From: Eisenbergiella sp963559585
Lineage (GTDB): Bacteria > Bacillota > Clostridia > Lachnospirales > Lachnospiraceae
Assembly: GCA_963559585.1 (NCBI GenBank)
Contig: CAUWLJ010000062.1
Span: 1-22,066 of the forward strand
Direction: 5' to 3'
Length of the DNA stretch: 22,066 bases
A model generated the notes under the pieces. It was not told the origin of the DNA, made no database searches, and was given only the letters and a program-made list of their open reading frames with translations. Made by a program: the position numbers and the translations under genes. Positions within the stretch are counted from its first letter, which is position 1, and every line of letters begins with the position of its first letter. Positions 13,704-20,932 of the stretch are shown one piece after another.

Positions 13704-13805
13704 ACAGTTTTGTGCCGGAGCGTCACAAAACTGTGTGGATCGCAGGCGGGAAAACGATATGTGTTTTCCCGCCGCGGCCGAAGCCGAAACGCTCCGGCAT
13801 GGAGG
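13704..13805 (+). promoter_or_regulatory. pseudoknot leader element, copy C (small membrane protein)
   Basis: This is the cleanest copy. P1 pairs ACAGTTTTGTG (13704-13714) with CACAAAACTGT (13724-13734), 11 Watson-Crick pairs. The loop CCGGAGCGT (13715-13723) is perfectly complementary to ACGCTCCGG (13789-13797). P2 pairs GGCGGGAAAAC (13745-13755) with GTTTTCCCGCC (13763-13773), 11 bp. P3 is CGGC/GCCG with a CGAA loop (13775-13786). The Shine-Dalgarno GGAGG is 13801-13805, 3 nt after the pseudoknot strand. Confidence 0.8.
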
Positions 13806-13810
13806 TAACT

Positions 13811-13978
13811 ATGACAAACGCTGTATTGTTTTTCAATTCATTTCTGTCCTACCTGCTTCTGTTCGCAGTGATCGTGGCACTGGTGGTGACCGCAGCCCTG
13901 ATCGGCATTTCCATGAGAAAGAAGAAGGATAGGAAGAACGCTGCCGCTGCAGCGGAAGCGGAGAGCCGGCAGGAATAA
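13811..13978 (+). CDS. small single-pass membrane protein of unknown function
   Basis: A 55-residue protein: short polar start (MTNAVLFFNS), one strong hydrophobic segment at about 11-35 rich in Leu, Val and Ala, then a basic cluster MRKKKDRKN and an Ala/Glu tail. The basic residues after the segment suggest the C-terminus faces the cytosol. I recognise no family. ATG 13811 is chosen because GGAGG (13801-13805) is 5 nt upstream and the hydrophobic profile begins there; the longer frame from 13571 is noncoding leader. Despite its size it has its own promoter, a leader of about 175 nt with two structured parts, and its own terminator, which argues that it is a real gene. Confidence 0.75.
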   Translation: MTNAVLFFNSFLSYLLLFAVIVALVVTAALIGISMRKKKDRKNAAAAAEAESRQE

Positions 13979-14013
13979 CGGGACGGAAAGAGACAGACCG
14001 GGAAACGGTAACC

Positions 14014-14044
14014 AAAAGAGTGGGGAAGACTGCTCTTTTTCTTT
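14014..14044 (+). terminator. terminator after the small membrane protein gene
   Basis: AAAAGAG (14014-14020) pairs with CTCTTTT (14033-14039), leading into a T-rich tail (TTTTTCTTT). Confidence 0.7.
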
Positions 14045-14092
14045 CTGCCATAAAGGAAGAAAAGCCGCACAGGCGGCGGAAATGAGGGAGCT

Positions 14093-15268
14093 ATGGAATT
14101 ACAGTTCGCATCCAGGATGAAGGATTATGAGGAGGGCATCTTTCAGGTGCTCAATGAAAAGAAAGAAGAGCGGATCAGGCAGGGAGGCAGAGTGTATAAT
14201 CTTTCTGTGGGAACGCCGGATTTCCCGCCCTCCCATGAGGTGATGGAGGCGGTGAGCCGGGCGGCCCTGGAGCCTGAGAATTACAAGTATTCTCTTCGGG
14301 ACATACCGGAGCTGACAGAGGCGGTGATCGGCCGCTTTCGCAGTCGCTACGGGGTGGAGCTTGAAGCGGAGGAGATCATGTCCGTGTACGGCTCCCAGGA
14401 AGGGATCTCCCACATCGGCCTGTCCCTGTGCGACCCGGGCGACCGGGTGCTGGTGCCGGATCCGGGGTATCCCATTTTCGGAATCGGCCCCTCCCTGGCA
14501 GGCGCCAGGCTGGTGACCTATGCGCTGACGGAGGAGAACGGGTACCTTCCCGATCTGGAAGCGCTGGGGGAGGAGGCCGACAGAGCCAGGTTTATGATCC
14601 TTTCCTATCCCATGAACCCCATCTGCAAATGTGCCCCTCATGAATTTTATGAGAGAGTGATCCCCTGGGCAAAGGAACACAACCTGATCCTGGTGCATGA
14701 CAACGCCTATTCGGACATCATTTTTGACGGCAGAAAGGGCATCTCCATCCTCTCCATACCGGGAGCGAAGGAGGTGTGCGTGGAGTTCTATTCCCTGTCC
14801 AAATCCTACAACTACACCGGGGCCAGGATGGGCTTCCTGGTGGGGAACCGGGAGATCATCAGCGTATTTAAAAGACTGCGCTCCCAGATCGACTACGGCA
14901 CCTTCCTGCCTGTGCAGTACGGCGCAGTGGCGGCGCTGAACGGTTCCGGCGAGGCGGTCACCGCCCAGTGTGCAGAATACCAGAGGAGGAGAGACGCCCT
15001 CTGCGCAGGAATGCGTTCCATCGGCTGGAACGTTCCCGACAGCGAGGGAACGATGTTCGCCTGGGCCAGGATCCCGGAGGGCTTTGAGGACGACGTGGAT
15101 TTCGTTATGCAGCTGGTGGAGGCCACCGGTGTGCTGTGCACGCCCGGTAGCAGCTTCGGCACACTGGGAAAGGGGCATGTGCGCTTTGCCCTGACCCTTC
15201 CCGTGGAAACGATTCAGGAGGCCGTCCGTGCGGTGGAGGAGAGCGGTATCCTGAAACGGGGGAAATAG
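14093..15268 (+). CDS. class I/II PLP-dependent aminotransferase (LL-DAP or alanine aminotransferase-like)
   Basis: A 391-residue fold-type I aminotransferase. The PLP-binding Lys is K237 in YSLSKSYNYTGARMGF, with cofactor residues N175 in the SYPMNP block and D203 in VHDNAYSD. The N-terminal NLSVGTPDFPPSHEV and C-terminal TPGSSFG...GHVRFAL (Arg for the substrate carboxylate) are typical of the branch annotated as LL-diaminopimelate or alanine/aspartate aminotransferase. The usual YPNNPTG block reads YPMNPICKC here, an unusual version that may mark a distinct substrate. GGGAG precedes ATG 14093. It is a single gene between a terminator and the nrd promoter region; I see no clear promoter of its own. 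Substrate is not determinable from sequence alone. Confidence 0.88.
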   Translation: MELQFASRMKDYEEGIFQVLNEKKEERIRQGGRVYNLSVGTPDFPPSHEVMEAVSRAALEPENYKYSLRDIPELTEAVIGRFRSRYGVELEAEEIMSVYGSQEGISHIGLSLCDPGDRVLVPDPGYPIFGIGPSLAGARLVTYALTEENGYLPDLEALGEEADRARFMILSYPMNPICKCAPHEFYERVIPWAKEHNLILVHDNAYSDIIFDGRKGISILSIPGAKEVCVEFYSLSKSYNYTGARMGFLVGNREIISVFKRLRSQIDYGTFLPVQYGAVAALNGSGEAVTAQCAEYQRRRDALCAGMRSIGWNVPDSEGTMFAWARIPEGFEDDVDFVMQLVEATGVLCTPGSSFGTLGKGHVRFALTLPVETIQEAVRAVEESGILKRGK

Positions 15269-15307
15269 GCTGCGGGGCCATAGGAAGGGAAGCCTGTCGG
15301 ATCCTGC

Positions 15308-15340
15308 CGGTATAACGGCGGAGCCAGTTCGGTATAACGG
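15308..15340 (+). promoter_or_regulatory. paired 11-bp direct repeat upstream of the nrdD promoter
   Basis: CGGTATAACGG occurs exactly at 15308-15318 and 15330-15340, a 22-bp period or about two DNA turns. The second copy ends 27 bp before the -35 box. The spacing suits a dimeric or tandem DNA-binding regulator; which one is unknown. Confidence 0.5.
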
Positions 15341-15367
15341 TTCGTCACTTTGACGGGAAGGAAGTGA

Positions 15368-15396
15368 TTGACATTAGGAATCATTTCTATTATACT
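15368..15396 (+). promoter_or_regulatory. promoter of nrdD-nrdG-dut
   Basis: TTGACA (15368-15373), 17 nt, TATACT (15391-15396): a full -35 and a 5/6 -10. A start near 15403 gives a leader of about 220 nt before nrdD. Confidence 0.8.
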
Positions 15397-15405
15397 TGGA
15401 CAAGA

Positions 15406-15451
15406 CCACTAGATATGGTATGACTGAAATATATACATCAGGATATAGTAA
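15406..15451 (+). promoter_or_regulatory. candidate pair of NrdR boxes
   Basis: Two cores resembling the NrdR consensus CwAtATaTwG, each matching 8/10: CTAGATATGG (15409-15418) and CAGGATATAG (15439-15448), 30 bp apart. They sit just after the promoter, where NrdR, the ribonucleotide reductase repressor sensing dATP/ATP, commonly binds in pairs about three turns apart. Confidence 0.5.
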
Positions 15452-15475
15452 TTGTGTCGTTTTGATGGCATTCTG

Positions 15476-15535
15476 AAAAAGGACCGGATGAGGAATGAGT
15501 GAAGGGAATCCGCTTTCCGCATTCGGGACTTTTTT
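15476..15535 (+). terminator. terminator-like hairpin in the nrdD leader
   Basis: AAAAAG (15476-15481) and CCGGATG (15484-15490) pair with CATTCGG (15520-15526) and the CTTTTT at 15529-15534 across a 2x2 internal loop; the T-run is 15530-15535. It lies after the promoter and 87 nt before nrdD, so it could attenuate the operon or end transcripts from upstream. Confidence 0.45.
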
Positions 15536-15621
15536 CCCCTGATGGTGACGCCAGTGAAAATATAACTATTGTTCATGGGGCTGCCGGTGGACGGCAGCAG
15601 TAGAAAAGACGGAGGTAAGGA

Positions 15622-17811
15622 ATGGAAGCAGCTCAGGCAAAAAAGGATAACGGAGAAGCAGACTACGGGAAGGAGTACCGGACAGCCCTGCCCGTGAAGG
15701 TGATCAAGAAGGACGGCACGAAGGAAGATTTTAACGTGCAGAAGGTGATCAATGCGGTGGGAAAGAGCGCCTACCGTGCGCTCACCCAGTTTACGGATGA
15801 GCAGAAGCGCCAGATCTGCCGCTTCGTGATCGAGAAGGTGGATGAGATGGAGTGCACCGAGATCCCCATTCCGGTGATGCACAACATCGTGGAGAGCGCG
15901 CTGGAGCAGGTGAAGCCCATCGTGGCAAAGAGCTACCGGGATTACCGCAACTACAAGCAGGATTTCGTGCGGATGCTGGACGATGTATACAAGAAAAGCC
16001 AGTCCATCATGTATATCGGGGACAAGGAGAACGCCAACACCGATTCCGCGCTGGTGTCCACCAAGAGAAGCCTGATCTTCAACCAGCTCAACAAGGAGCT
16101 GTATCAGAAGTTTTTTATGACCACGGAGGAGATCCAGGCCTGCAGGGACGGCTATATCTACGTGCATGACATGTCGGCCAGAAGGGACACCATGAACTGC
16201 TGCCTGTTCGATGTGCAGAACGTCCTGTCCGGCGGCTTTGAGATGGGAAATATCTGGTACAACGAGCCCAAGACCCTGGATGTGGCCTTTGACGTAATCG
16301 GGGATATTGTGCTCAGCGCGGCCAGCCAGCAGTACGGCGGCTTCACCGTGCCCAGCGTGGATCTGATCCTGGAGCCCTACGCTCAGAAGTCCTATGACAA
16401 ATATCTGGAAAAATACGCTCAGTTAGGCGTGTCCGCACAGAAGGCGGAGGAAGTGGCCTACGCGGATGTGGTGAAGGAGATGGAGCAGGGCTTCCAGGGC
16501 TGGGAGTATAAGTTCAACACGGTTGCCAGCAGCAGAGGGGATTATCCCTTTATCACGGTGACGGCAGGAACCGGAACCGGAAGATTTGCAAAGCTTGCCA
16601 CCATTTCCATGCTGGACGTGAGACGTAAGGGTCAGGGAAAGGAAGGCCATAAGAAGCCGGTGCTGTTCCCCAAGATCGTTTTCCTTTACGATGAAAACCT
16701 GCATGGCCCCGGAAAGCCTCTGGAGGACGTGTTCGAGGCAGGCGTGAAATGCTCGGCCAAGACCATGTATCCCGACTGGCTGAGCCTGACCGGAGAGGGC
16801 TATGTGGCCAGCATGTACAAGAAATACGGAAAGATTGTGTCCCCCATGGGCTGCCGTGCGTTCCTCTCTCCCTGGTATGTGCGGGGCGGAATGCACCCGG
16901 CGGATGACCAGGACGAGCCTGTGTTCGTGGGACGCTTCAATATCGGGGCGGTTTCCCTCCATCTGCCCATGATCCTGGCGAAGGCCAGACAGGAGAGCAG
17001 GGATTTCTATGAGGTGCTGGACTATTACCTGGGCTTGATCCGTCAGCTTCATATCCGCACCTACGCCTACCTGGGAGAAATGCGGGCTTCCACCAATCCT
17101 CTGGCTTACTGCGAGGGCGGTTTTCTGGGCGGCCACCTGAAGCTGTCCGACAAGATCAAGCCGCTGCTGAAGTCTGCCACCGCCTCCTTCGGCATCACGG
17201 CTCTGAACGAGCTTCAGATGCTCTACAACGGCAAATCCCTGGTGGAGGACGGCCAGTTTGCCCTGGAGGTGATGGAGCACATCAACAGCAGGATCAATGA
17301 GTACAAGGAGGAGGACGGCCGCCTGTACGCCATCTACGGCACACCCGCCGAGAACCTGTGCGGCCTGCAGGTGAAGCAGTTCAGGGAGAAATACGGCATC
17401 ATCGAGGGCGTGTCCGACAGGGAATATGTGAGCAACAGCTTCCACTGCCATGTGACGGAGGACATCACCCCCATCCAGAAGCAGGATATGGAGGGACGCT
17501 TCTGGAACTTGTGCAACGGCGGCAAGATCCAGTATGTGAAATACCCCATCGATTACAACATCCAGGCGGTGAAGACCCTGATCCGCAGAGCCATGGACAA
17601 GGGCTTTTATGAGGGCGTGAACCTGTCCCTTGCCTACTGCGACGACTGCGGCCACCAGGAGCTGGAGATGGATGTGTGCCCCAAGTGCGGAAGCAGGAAC
17701 CTGACGAAGATCGACCGGATGAACGGTTATCTCTCCTACTCCAGAGTGCACGGGGATACCAGGCTGAACGACGCCAAGATGGCGGAAATCGCGGAAAGGA
17801 AGTCAATGTAA
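15622..17811 (+). CDS. nrdD: anaerobic ribonucleoside-triphosphate reductase (class III)
   Basis: Reduces ribonucleoside triphosphates to dNTPs by glycyl-radical chemistry, the oxygen-sensitive route to DNA precursors. The 729 residues are of usual length. Residues about 14-105 form an ATP-cone (KVIKKDGTKEDFNVQKVI...), the allosteric domain. The radical Gly is G702 in RMNGY near the C-terminus, preceded by the zinc site C673/C676 and C686/C689 (CDDC...CPKC). Candidate active-site Cys lie in the DTMNCCLFDVQN block near residue 193. GGAGG precedes ATG 15622. The activase gene follows after 3 nt, then dut, forming a dNTP-supply operon. Regulation is probably by NrdR at the promoter plus ATP/dATP at the ATP-cone. 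Confidence 0.97.
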   Translation: MEAAQAKKDNGEADYGKEYRTALPVKVIKKDGTKEDFNVQKVINAVGKSAYRALTQFTDEQKRQICRFVIEKVDEMECTEIPIPVMHNIVESALEQVKPIVAKSYRDYRNYKQDFVRMLDDVYKKSQSIMYIGDKENANTDSALVSTKRSLIFNQLNKELYQKFFMTTEEIQACRDGYIYVHDMSARRDTMNCCLFDVQNVLSGGFEMGNIWYNEPKTLDVAFDVIGDIVLSAASQQYGGFTVPSVDLILEPYAQKSYDKYLEKYAQLGVSAQKAEEVAYADVVKEMEQGFQGWEYKFNTVASSRGDYPFITVTAGTGTGRFAKLATISMLDVRRKGQGKEGHKKPVLFPKIVFLYDENLHGPGKPLEDVFEAGVKCSAKTMYPDWLSLTGEGYVASMYKKYGKIVSPMGCRAFLSPWYVRGGMHPADDQDEPVFVGRFNIGAVSLHLPMILAKARQESRDFYEVLDYYLGLIRQLHIRTYAYLGEMRASTNPLAYCEGGFLGGHLKLSDKIKPLLKSATASFGITALNELQMLYNGKSLVEDGQFALEVMEHINSRINEYKEEDGRLYAIYGTPAENLCGLQVKQFREKYGIIEGVSDREYVSNSFHCHVTEDITPIQKQDMEGRFWNLCNGGKIQYVKYPIDYNIQAVKTLIRRAMDKGFYEGVNLSLAYCDDCGHQELEMDVCPKCGSRNLTKIDRMNGYLSYSRVHGDTRLNDAKMAEIAERKSM

Positions 17812-17814
17812 GCC

Positions 17815-18393
17815 ATGCGTTATCACAATATAACCAAGGATGATATGTTAAACGGAGACGGCCTGCGGGTGGTGCTGTGGGTAGCCGGCTGCGAGCACTG
17901 CTGCAGGGAATGCCAGAACCCCCTTACCTGGGACCCGGAAGGGGGGCTGCGCTTCGATGAAGCGGCAAAGCAGGAGATTTTCGACCAGCTGGATCAGTCC
18001 TATATTTCTGGGATCACCTTTTCAGGGGGGGATCCTCTCCATCCTGCCAACAAGGGGGATGTGAGAAGGCTGATGTCTGAGATTAAACAGAAATATCCGG
18101 ACAAGACCATCTGGCTTTACACAGGCGACGTATGGGAGCATCTGTACCGGGATTCTATCCTGAAGGACGTGGACGTGCTGGTGGACGGGGAGTTCGTTCT
18201 GGAAAAGAAGGACGTGAAGCTTTTGTGGAAGGGAAGCTCCAACCAGAGGGTGATCGATGTACAGGCCTCCCTGGCCCGGGAAAACCCGGAGATCCCCATT
18301 CTGCACTGTGAGAATTATGCAAAGGACGAAGACAGCGTGACCAGCGCGGAGGGGTTGACGAGAGAGAAAGGAATGGCGTCATGTATCGGATAG
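17815..18393 (+). CDS. nrdG: anaerobic ribonucleotide reductase activating protein
   Basis: A radical SAM enzyme that generates the glycyl radical on NrdD. The [4Fe-4S] motif CxxxCxxC is C26-C30-C33 in AGCEHCCRECQNP, with an extra Cys at 29. FSGGDPLHP is the SAM-binding GGE-like motif. At 192 residues it is somewhat longer than typical NrdG (about 155-175) because of a polar C-terminal tail from about 167. The gene starts 3 nt after the nrdD stop. Its 3' end overlaps dut by 13 nt in another frame, so the tail may exist mainly to allow this overlap and couple translation. Context with nrdD makes the assignment firm. Confidence 0.95.
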   Translation: MRYHNITKDDMLNGDGLRVVLWVAGCEHCCRECQNPLTWDPEGGLRFDEAAKQEIFDQLDQSYISGITFSGGDPLHPANKGDVRRLMSEIKQKYPDKTIWLYTGDVWEHLYRDSILKDVDVLVDGEFVLEKKDVKLLWKGSSNQRVIDVQASLARENPEIPILHCENYAKDEDSVTSAEGLTREKGMASCIG

Positions 18394-18911
18394 CAAAATT
18401 TGAGAAGGTGAGCGAGGAGCAGTTTATACAGGGCTTTTTGGATTCCTTTCCTGAAAAGAGCAGGCAGGAGGCGCAGGGTGCCTATCAGGGGCTTTCTCTC
18501 CCTGCCAGGGCTACAAAGGGGAGCGCTGGATACGATTTCTTCCTGCCCTGCGCCCTGACCCTGGAGCCTGGCGGGACGGTGAAGATCCCCACAGGCGTGA
18601 GAGTGCGCATGGAGGAGGACTGGGTGCTCCAGCTCTACCCCAGAAGCGGGCTCGGCTTCAAATACCGCCTGCAGCTGAATAACACGGTGGGCATCATTGA
18701 CAGCGACTACTATTACAGCGACAATGAGGGCCACATTTTTGCCAGGATCACCAACGATTCCAATGAGGGAAGAATCCTGAAGCTGGAAGCCGGGGACGGC
18801 TTTATGCAGGGGATTTTCCTTCCGTACGGCATTACGGAGGATGACGGGGCGGACGGAGTGAGGAACGGAGGCTTCGGAAGCACCAGCAGGCAGTCCTGCC
18901 CCATCGAGTAG
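18381..18911 (+). CDS. dut: dUTP diphosphatase (trimeric dUTPase)
   Basis: Hydrolyses dUTP to dUMP and PPi, keeping uracil out of DNA and feeding dTMP synthesis. The family motifs appear in order: SAGYDFFLP (motif 1, with the metal-binding Asp), YPRSGLGFK (motif 2), LNNTVGIIDSDY (motif 3, with the catalytic Asp), a motif-4 region near GDGFMQGIF, and the Gly-rich RNGGFGSTS (motif 5) near the C-terminus. The 176 residues include about 30 N-terminal residues before the core, which is a little longer than usual. ATG 18381 lies inside the end of nrdG, implying coupled translation. Placing dut behind nrdDG joins dNTP production and dUTP removal in one unit, ended by a strong terminator. Confidence 0.95.
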   Translation: MYRIAKFEKVSEEQFIQGFLDSFPEKSRQEAQGAYQGLSLPARATKGSAGYDFFLPCALTLEPGGTVKIPTGVRVRMEEDWVLQLYPRSGLGFKYRLQLNNTVGIIDSDYYYSDNEGHIFARITNDSNEGRILKLEAGDGFMQGIFLPYGITEDDGADGVRNGGFGSTSRQSCPIE

Positions 18912-18940
18912 TCCTGCTTTCTGTTTTTGGCAGGCGCATG

Positions 18941-18969
18941 GCATAAGCAGCTCCTTTTTGGACATACTG
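18941..18969 (+). promoter_or_regulatory. candidate sigma-G promoter for the germination gene
   Basis: GCATA (18941-18945), 17 nt, CATACTG (18963-18969), resembling the forespore sigma-G pattern (gHATr, about 18 nt, cAtWmTA). The -10 box lies in the 5' arm and loop of the dut terminator, so RNA starting near 18976 would contain only the 3' arm. Confidence 0.4.
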
Positions 18970-18997
18970 GGAATATATGTCCAGAAAGGAGTTTTTT
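18951..18997 (+). terminator. dut terminator whose 3' arm holds the next gene's Shine-Dalgarno
   Basis: CTCCTTTTTGGACATA (18951-18966) pairs at all 16 positions, one of them G-U, with TATGTCCAGAAAGGAG (18976-18991), followed by six T. AAAGGAG (18985-18991) is the only Shine-Dalgarno in front of the gene at 19003. Confidence 0.85.
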
Positions 18998-19002
18998 GAT
19001 AT

Positions 19003-20637
19003 ATGGCAGATAGAAGAAATGGGATGGAACGAAAGGGCGCAGAGCAGCCGGACGGCCGGGCAGGGCAGGAAAAACAGGAGCAGACCGGGACACGGACAGG
19101 AAAGGGAAAACAGCCACGGGAAAACGCGCCGGGCCAGCAGTCAGGACAGGCCGGCCAGCAGTGCAGCCAGCCTGAGCAGAATTCACAGGCTTCCGGTTCC
19201 AGCCCCAAAATGTCCTCCAGCCTGGAGGAAAATATGGCATACCTGAACCGGGAGATCAAGGCGGGCAGAAGCTTTGACATCGTCTACCGGGTGATCCAGG
19301 TGGGCGGCAGGAACGCCTGTATCTATTTCATTGACGGCTTCTGCAAGGATGAGCTGATGCAGAAAATGCTGCAGCATTTCATGGGGATCACGGAGGAGGC
19401 CATGCCCAGGGACGCCCACGAGATGTCCAAGGGCTTTGTTCCCTATGTGGAGGTGGATCTGAAGGACGACTGGGAGGAAATTCTCTACAGCCTGCTTTCC
19501 GGCGTGTTCGCCCTGTTTGTGGAGGGCTATGACCGCTGCATCCTGATCGATTCCAGAACCTACCCGGCCAGAGGAGTGGAGGAGCCGGAGAAGGATAAGG
19601 TGCTGCGCGGCTCCAAGGACGGCTTTGTGGAGACCATCGTGTTCAACACGGCGCTGATCCGCCGCCGGATCCGCTCCACGGAGCTGGTGATGGAGATGAT
19701 GCACGCCGGAAAAAGCTCCAAGACCGACATTGTCATCTGCTATATGGACAACCGGGTGGATCACAAATTTCTGGAAAAGATACGGGACAGGATCAAAAAT
19801 ATCCAGGTGGACGCCCTCACCATGAACCAGGAATCCCTGGCGGAATGCCTCTACGACAGGAAATGGTACAATCCCTTCCCCAAGTTTAAATTCACGGAAA
19901 GGCCGGATACGGCGGCGGCCCAGTGCCTGGAGGGAAACATCGTAATCCTGGTGGACAATTCCCCCTCTGCGCTGATCATGCCCACCTCCGTGTTCGATGT
20001 GGTGGAGGAGGCGGACGATTATTATTTCCCGCCCATCACGGGAACCTACCTGCGCCTGTCCAGGCTTCTGATCGCCATTCTCACCTACTTCCTCACGCCA
20101 ACCTTCCTTCTGCTGATGGAGTATCCCCAGTGGATTCCGCCGGGATTTGAATTTATCCTGGTGAAGGATACGGTGAACGTCCCCCTGATCTGGCAGTTTC
20201 TGATCCTGGAGCTGGCCATCGACGGCCTGAGGCTGGCGGCGGTGAACACGCCCAACATGCTCAGTACCCCTCTGAGCGTTATGGCAGCCCTGGTGCTGGG
20301 AGAATTTTCAGTAAAAAGCGGCTGGTTCAACTCGGAGGTTATGCTGTACATGGCCTTTGTAGCCATGGCAAACTATACCCAGGCCAGCTATGAATTAAGC
20401 TATGCGCTGAAATTTATGCGCATCATTAATCTGATCCTGACCGCCATATTCGGCGTGTGGGGCTACGTGGGAGGGCTGGCGCTGTGCGCGGTGAGTATTT
20501 TTGCCAACAGGACGGTCTCCGATCAGAGCTATGTGTATCCGCTGTTTCCTTTCAACGGAAAGCTGCTCGCCAACAGGCTGCTGCGCCTGCGGCTTCCGGG
20601 GGCGTTAGATCCGGTGGATGAGAAGGGCAGGCAGTAA
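19003..20637 (+). CDS. GerA-family spore germination protein, SpoVAF-like
   Basis: A 544-residue inner spore membrane protein of the GerA A-subunit family. Residues 1 to about 65 are a polar, low-complexity tail rich in Gln, Gly and Arg. A soluble domain of about 280 residues (GRSFDIVYRVIQVGGRNA, YFIDGFCKDELM...) follows, then GNIVILVDNSPSALIMPTS and PPITGTYLRLSRLL leading into several membrane segments (about 350-500). The conserved NTPNMLSTPLS block matches the family. The F-I-D-G start of the soluble part resembles SpoVAF more than nutrient-receptor A subunits, and no B or C subunit gene follows, so SpoVAF is favoured. ATG 19003 uses AAAGGAG 11 nt upstream, longer than ideal; ATG 19024 is an alternative. 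Probably forespore expressed. Confidence 0.85.
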   Translation: MADRRNGMERKGAEQPDGRAGQEKQEQTGTRTGKGKQPRENAPGQQSGQAGQQCSQPEQNSQASGSSPKMSSSLEENMAYLNREIKAGRSFDIVYRVIQVGGRNACIYFIDGFCKDELMQKMLQHFMGITEEAMPRDAHEMSKGFVPYVEVDLKDDWEEILYSLLSGVFALFVEGYDRCILIDSRTYPARGVEEPEKDKVLRGSKDGFVETIVFNTALIRRRIRSTELVMEMMHAGKSSKTDIVICYMDNRVDHKFLEKIRDRIKNIQVDALTMNQESLAECLYDRKWYNPFPKFKFTERPDTAAAQCLEGNIVILVDNSPSALIMPTSVFDVVEEADDYYFPPITGTYLRLSRLLIAILTYFLTPTFLLLMEYPQWIPPGFEFILVKDTVNVPLIWQFLILELAIDGLRLAAVNTPNMLSTPLSVMAALVLGEFSVKSGWFNSEVMLYMAFVAMANYTQASYELSYALKFMRIINLILTAIFGVWGYVGGLALCAVSIFANRTVSDQSYVYPLFPFNGKLLANRLLRLRLPGALDPVDEKGRQ

Positions 20638-20723
20638 CGCATATCGGCATATCCGGCCATGGACAGGCATGTGCGCTTTGGCCGTGCATACCGGTAGATT
20701 TACAGGCTGCGCTTGTCTGAAGG

Positions 20724-20752
20724 TTGTCAGGGTGCAGAATGCGTGGTAGAAT
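20724..20752 (+). promoter_or_regulatory. promoter of degV
   Basis: TTGTCA (20724-20729), 17 nt, TAGAAT (20747-20752), each 5/6 to consensus. A start near 20759 gives a leader of about 175 nt. Within it GTGTAAA (20796-20802) pairs with TTTACAC (20823-20829), directly adjoining element D. Confidence 0.7.
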
Positions 20753-20829
20753 AAGGAACGCAGACAGCACATAAACTGAAAAAAATAAGAGGACAGTGTA
20801 AATACAGTCTGAAGGCTTCTTTTTTACAC

Positions 20830-20926
20830 GGCTGCTTGTGCAGGAGCGTCACAGGCAGTCTCCGGGCGCTCGGGAAGCCACATTCGTGATTTCCCGCGGC
20901 CCCGCCGCTTACGCTCCGGAATGGAG
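20830..20926 (+). promoter_or_regulatory. pseudoknot leader element, copy D (degV)
   Basis: P1 pairs GGCTGCTTGTG (20830-20840) with CACAGGCAGTC (20850-20860), 11 bp. The loop CAGGAGCGT (20841-20849) pairs with ACGCTCCGG (20911-20919) except at its second base. P2 pairs CGGGAAG (20871-20877) with TTTCCCG (20890-20896) and CAC with GTG around ATTC. P3 is CGGC/GCCG (20897-20900/20904-20907). GGAG (20923-20926) follows 3 nt after the pseudoknot strand. P1 and P2 differ widely from copies B and C but fold the same way. Confidence 0.75.
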
Positions 20927-20932
20927 AATAAA

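Noticed and set aside
13571..13810. 80-codon N-terminal extension of the small membrane protein
   Set aside because: It runs through a palindrome, promoter, hairpin and pseudoknot element; the hydrophobic protein starts right after the GGAGG at ATG 13811.
16423..17751. 442-codon antisense ORF inside nrdD
   Set aside because: nrdD is certain from its motifs; the antisense product is His/Leu/Val-rich with no recognisable domain.
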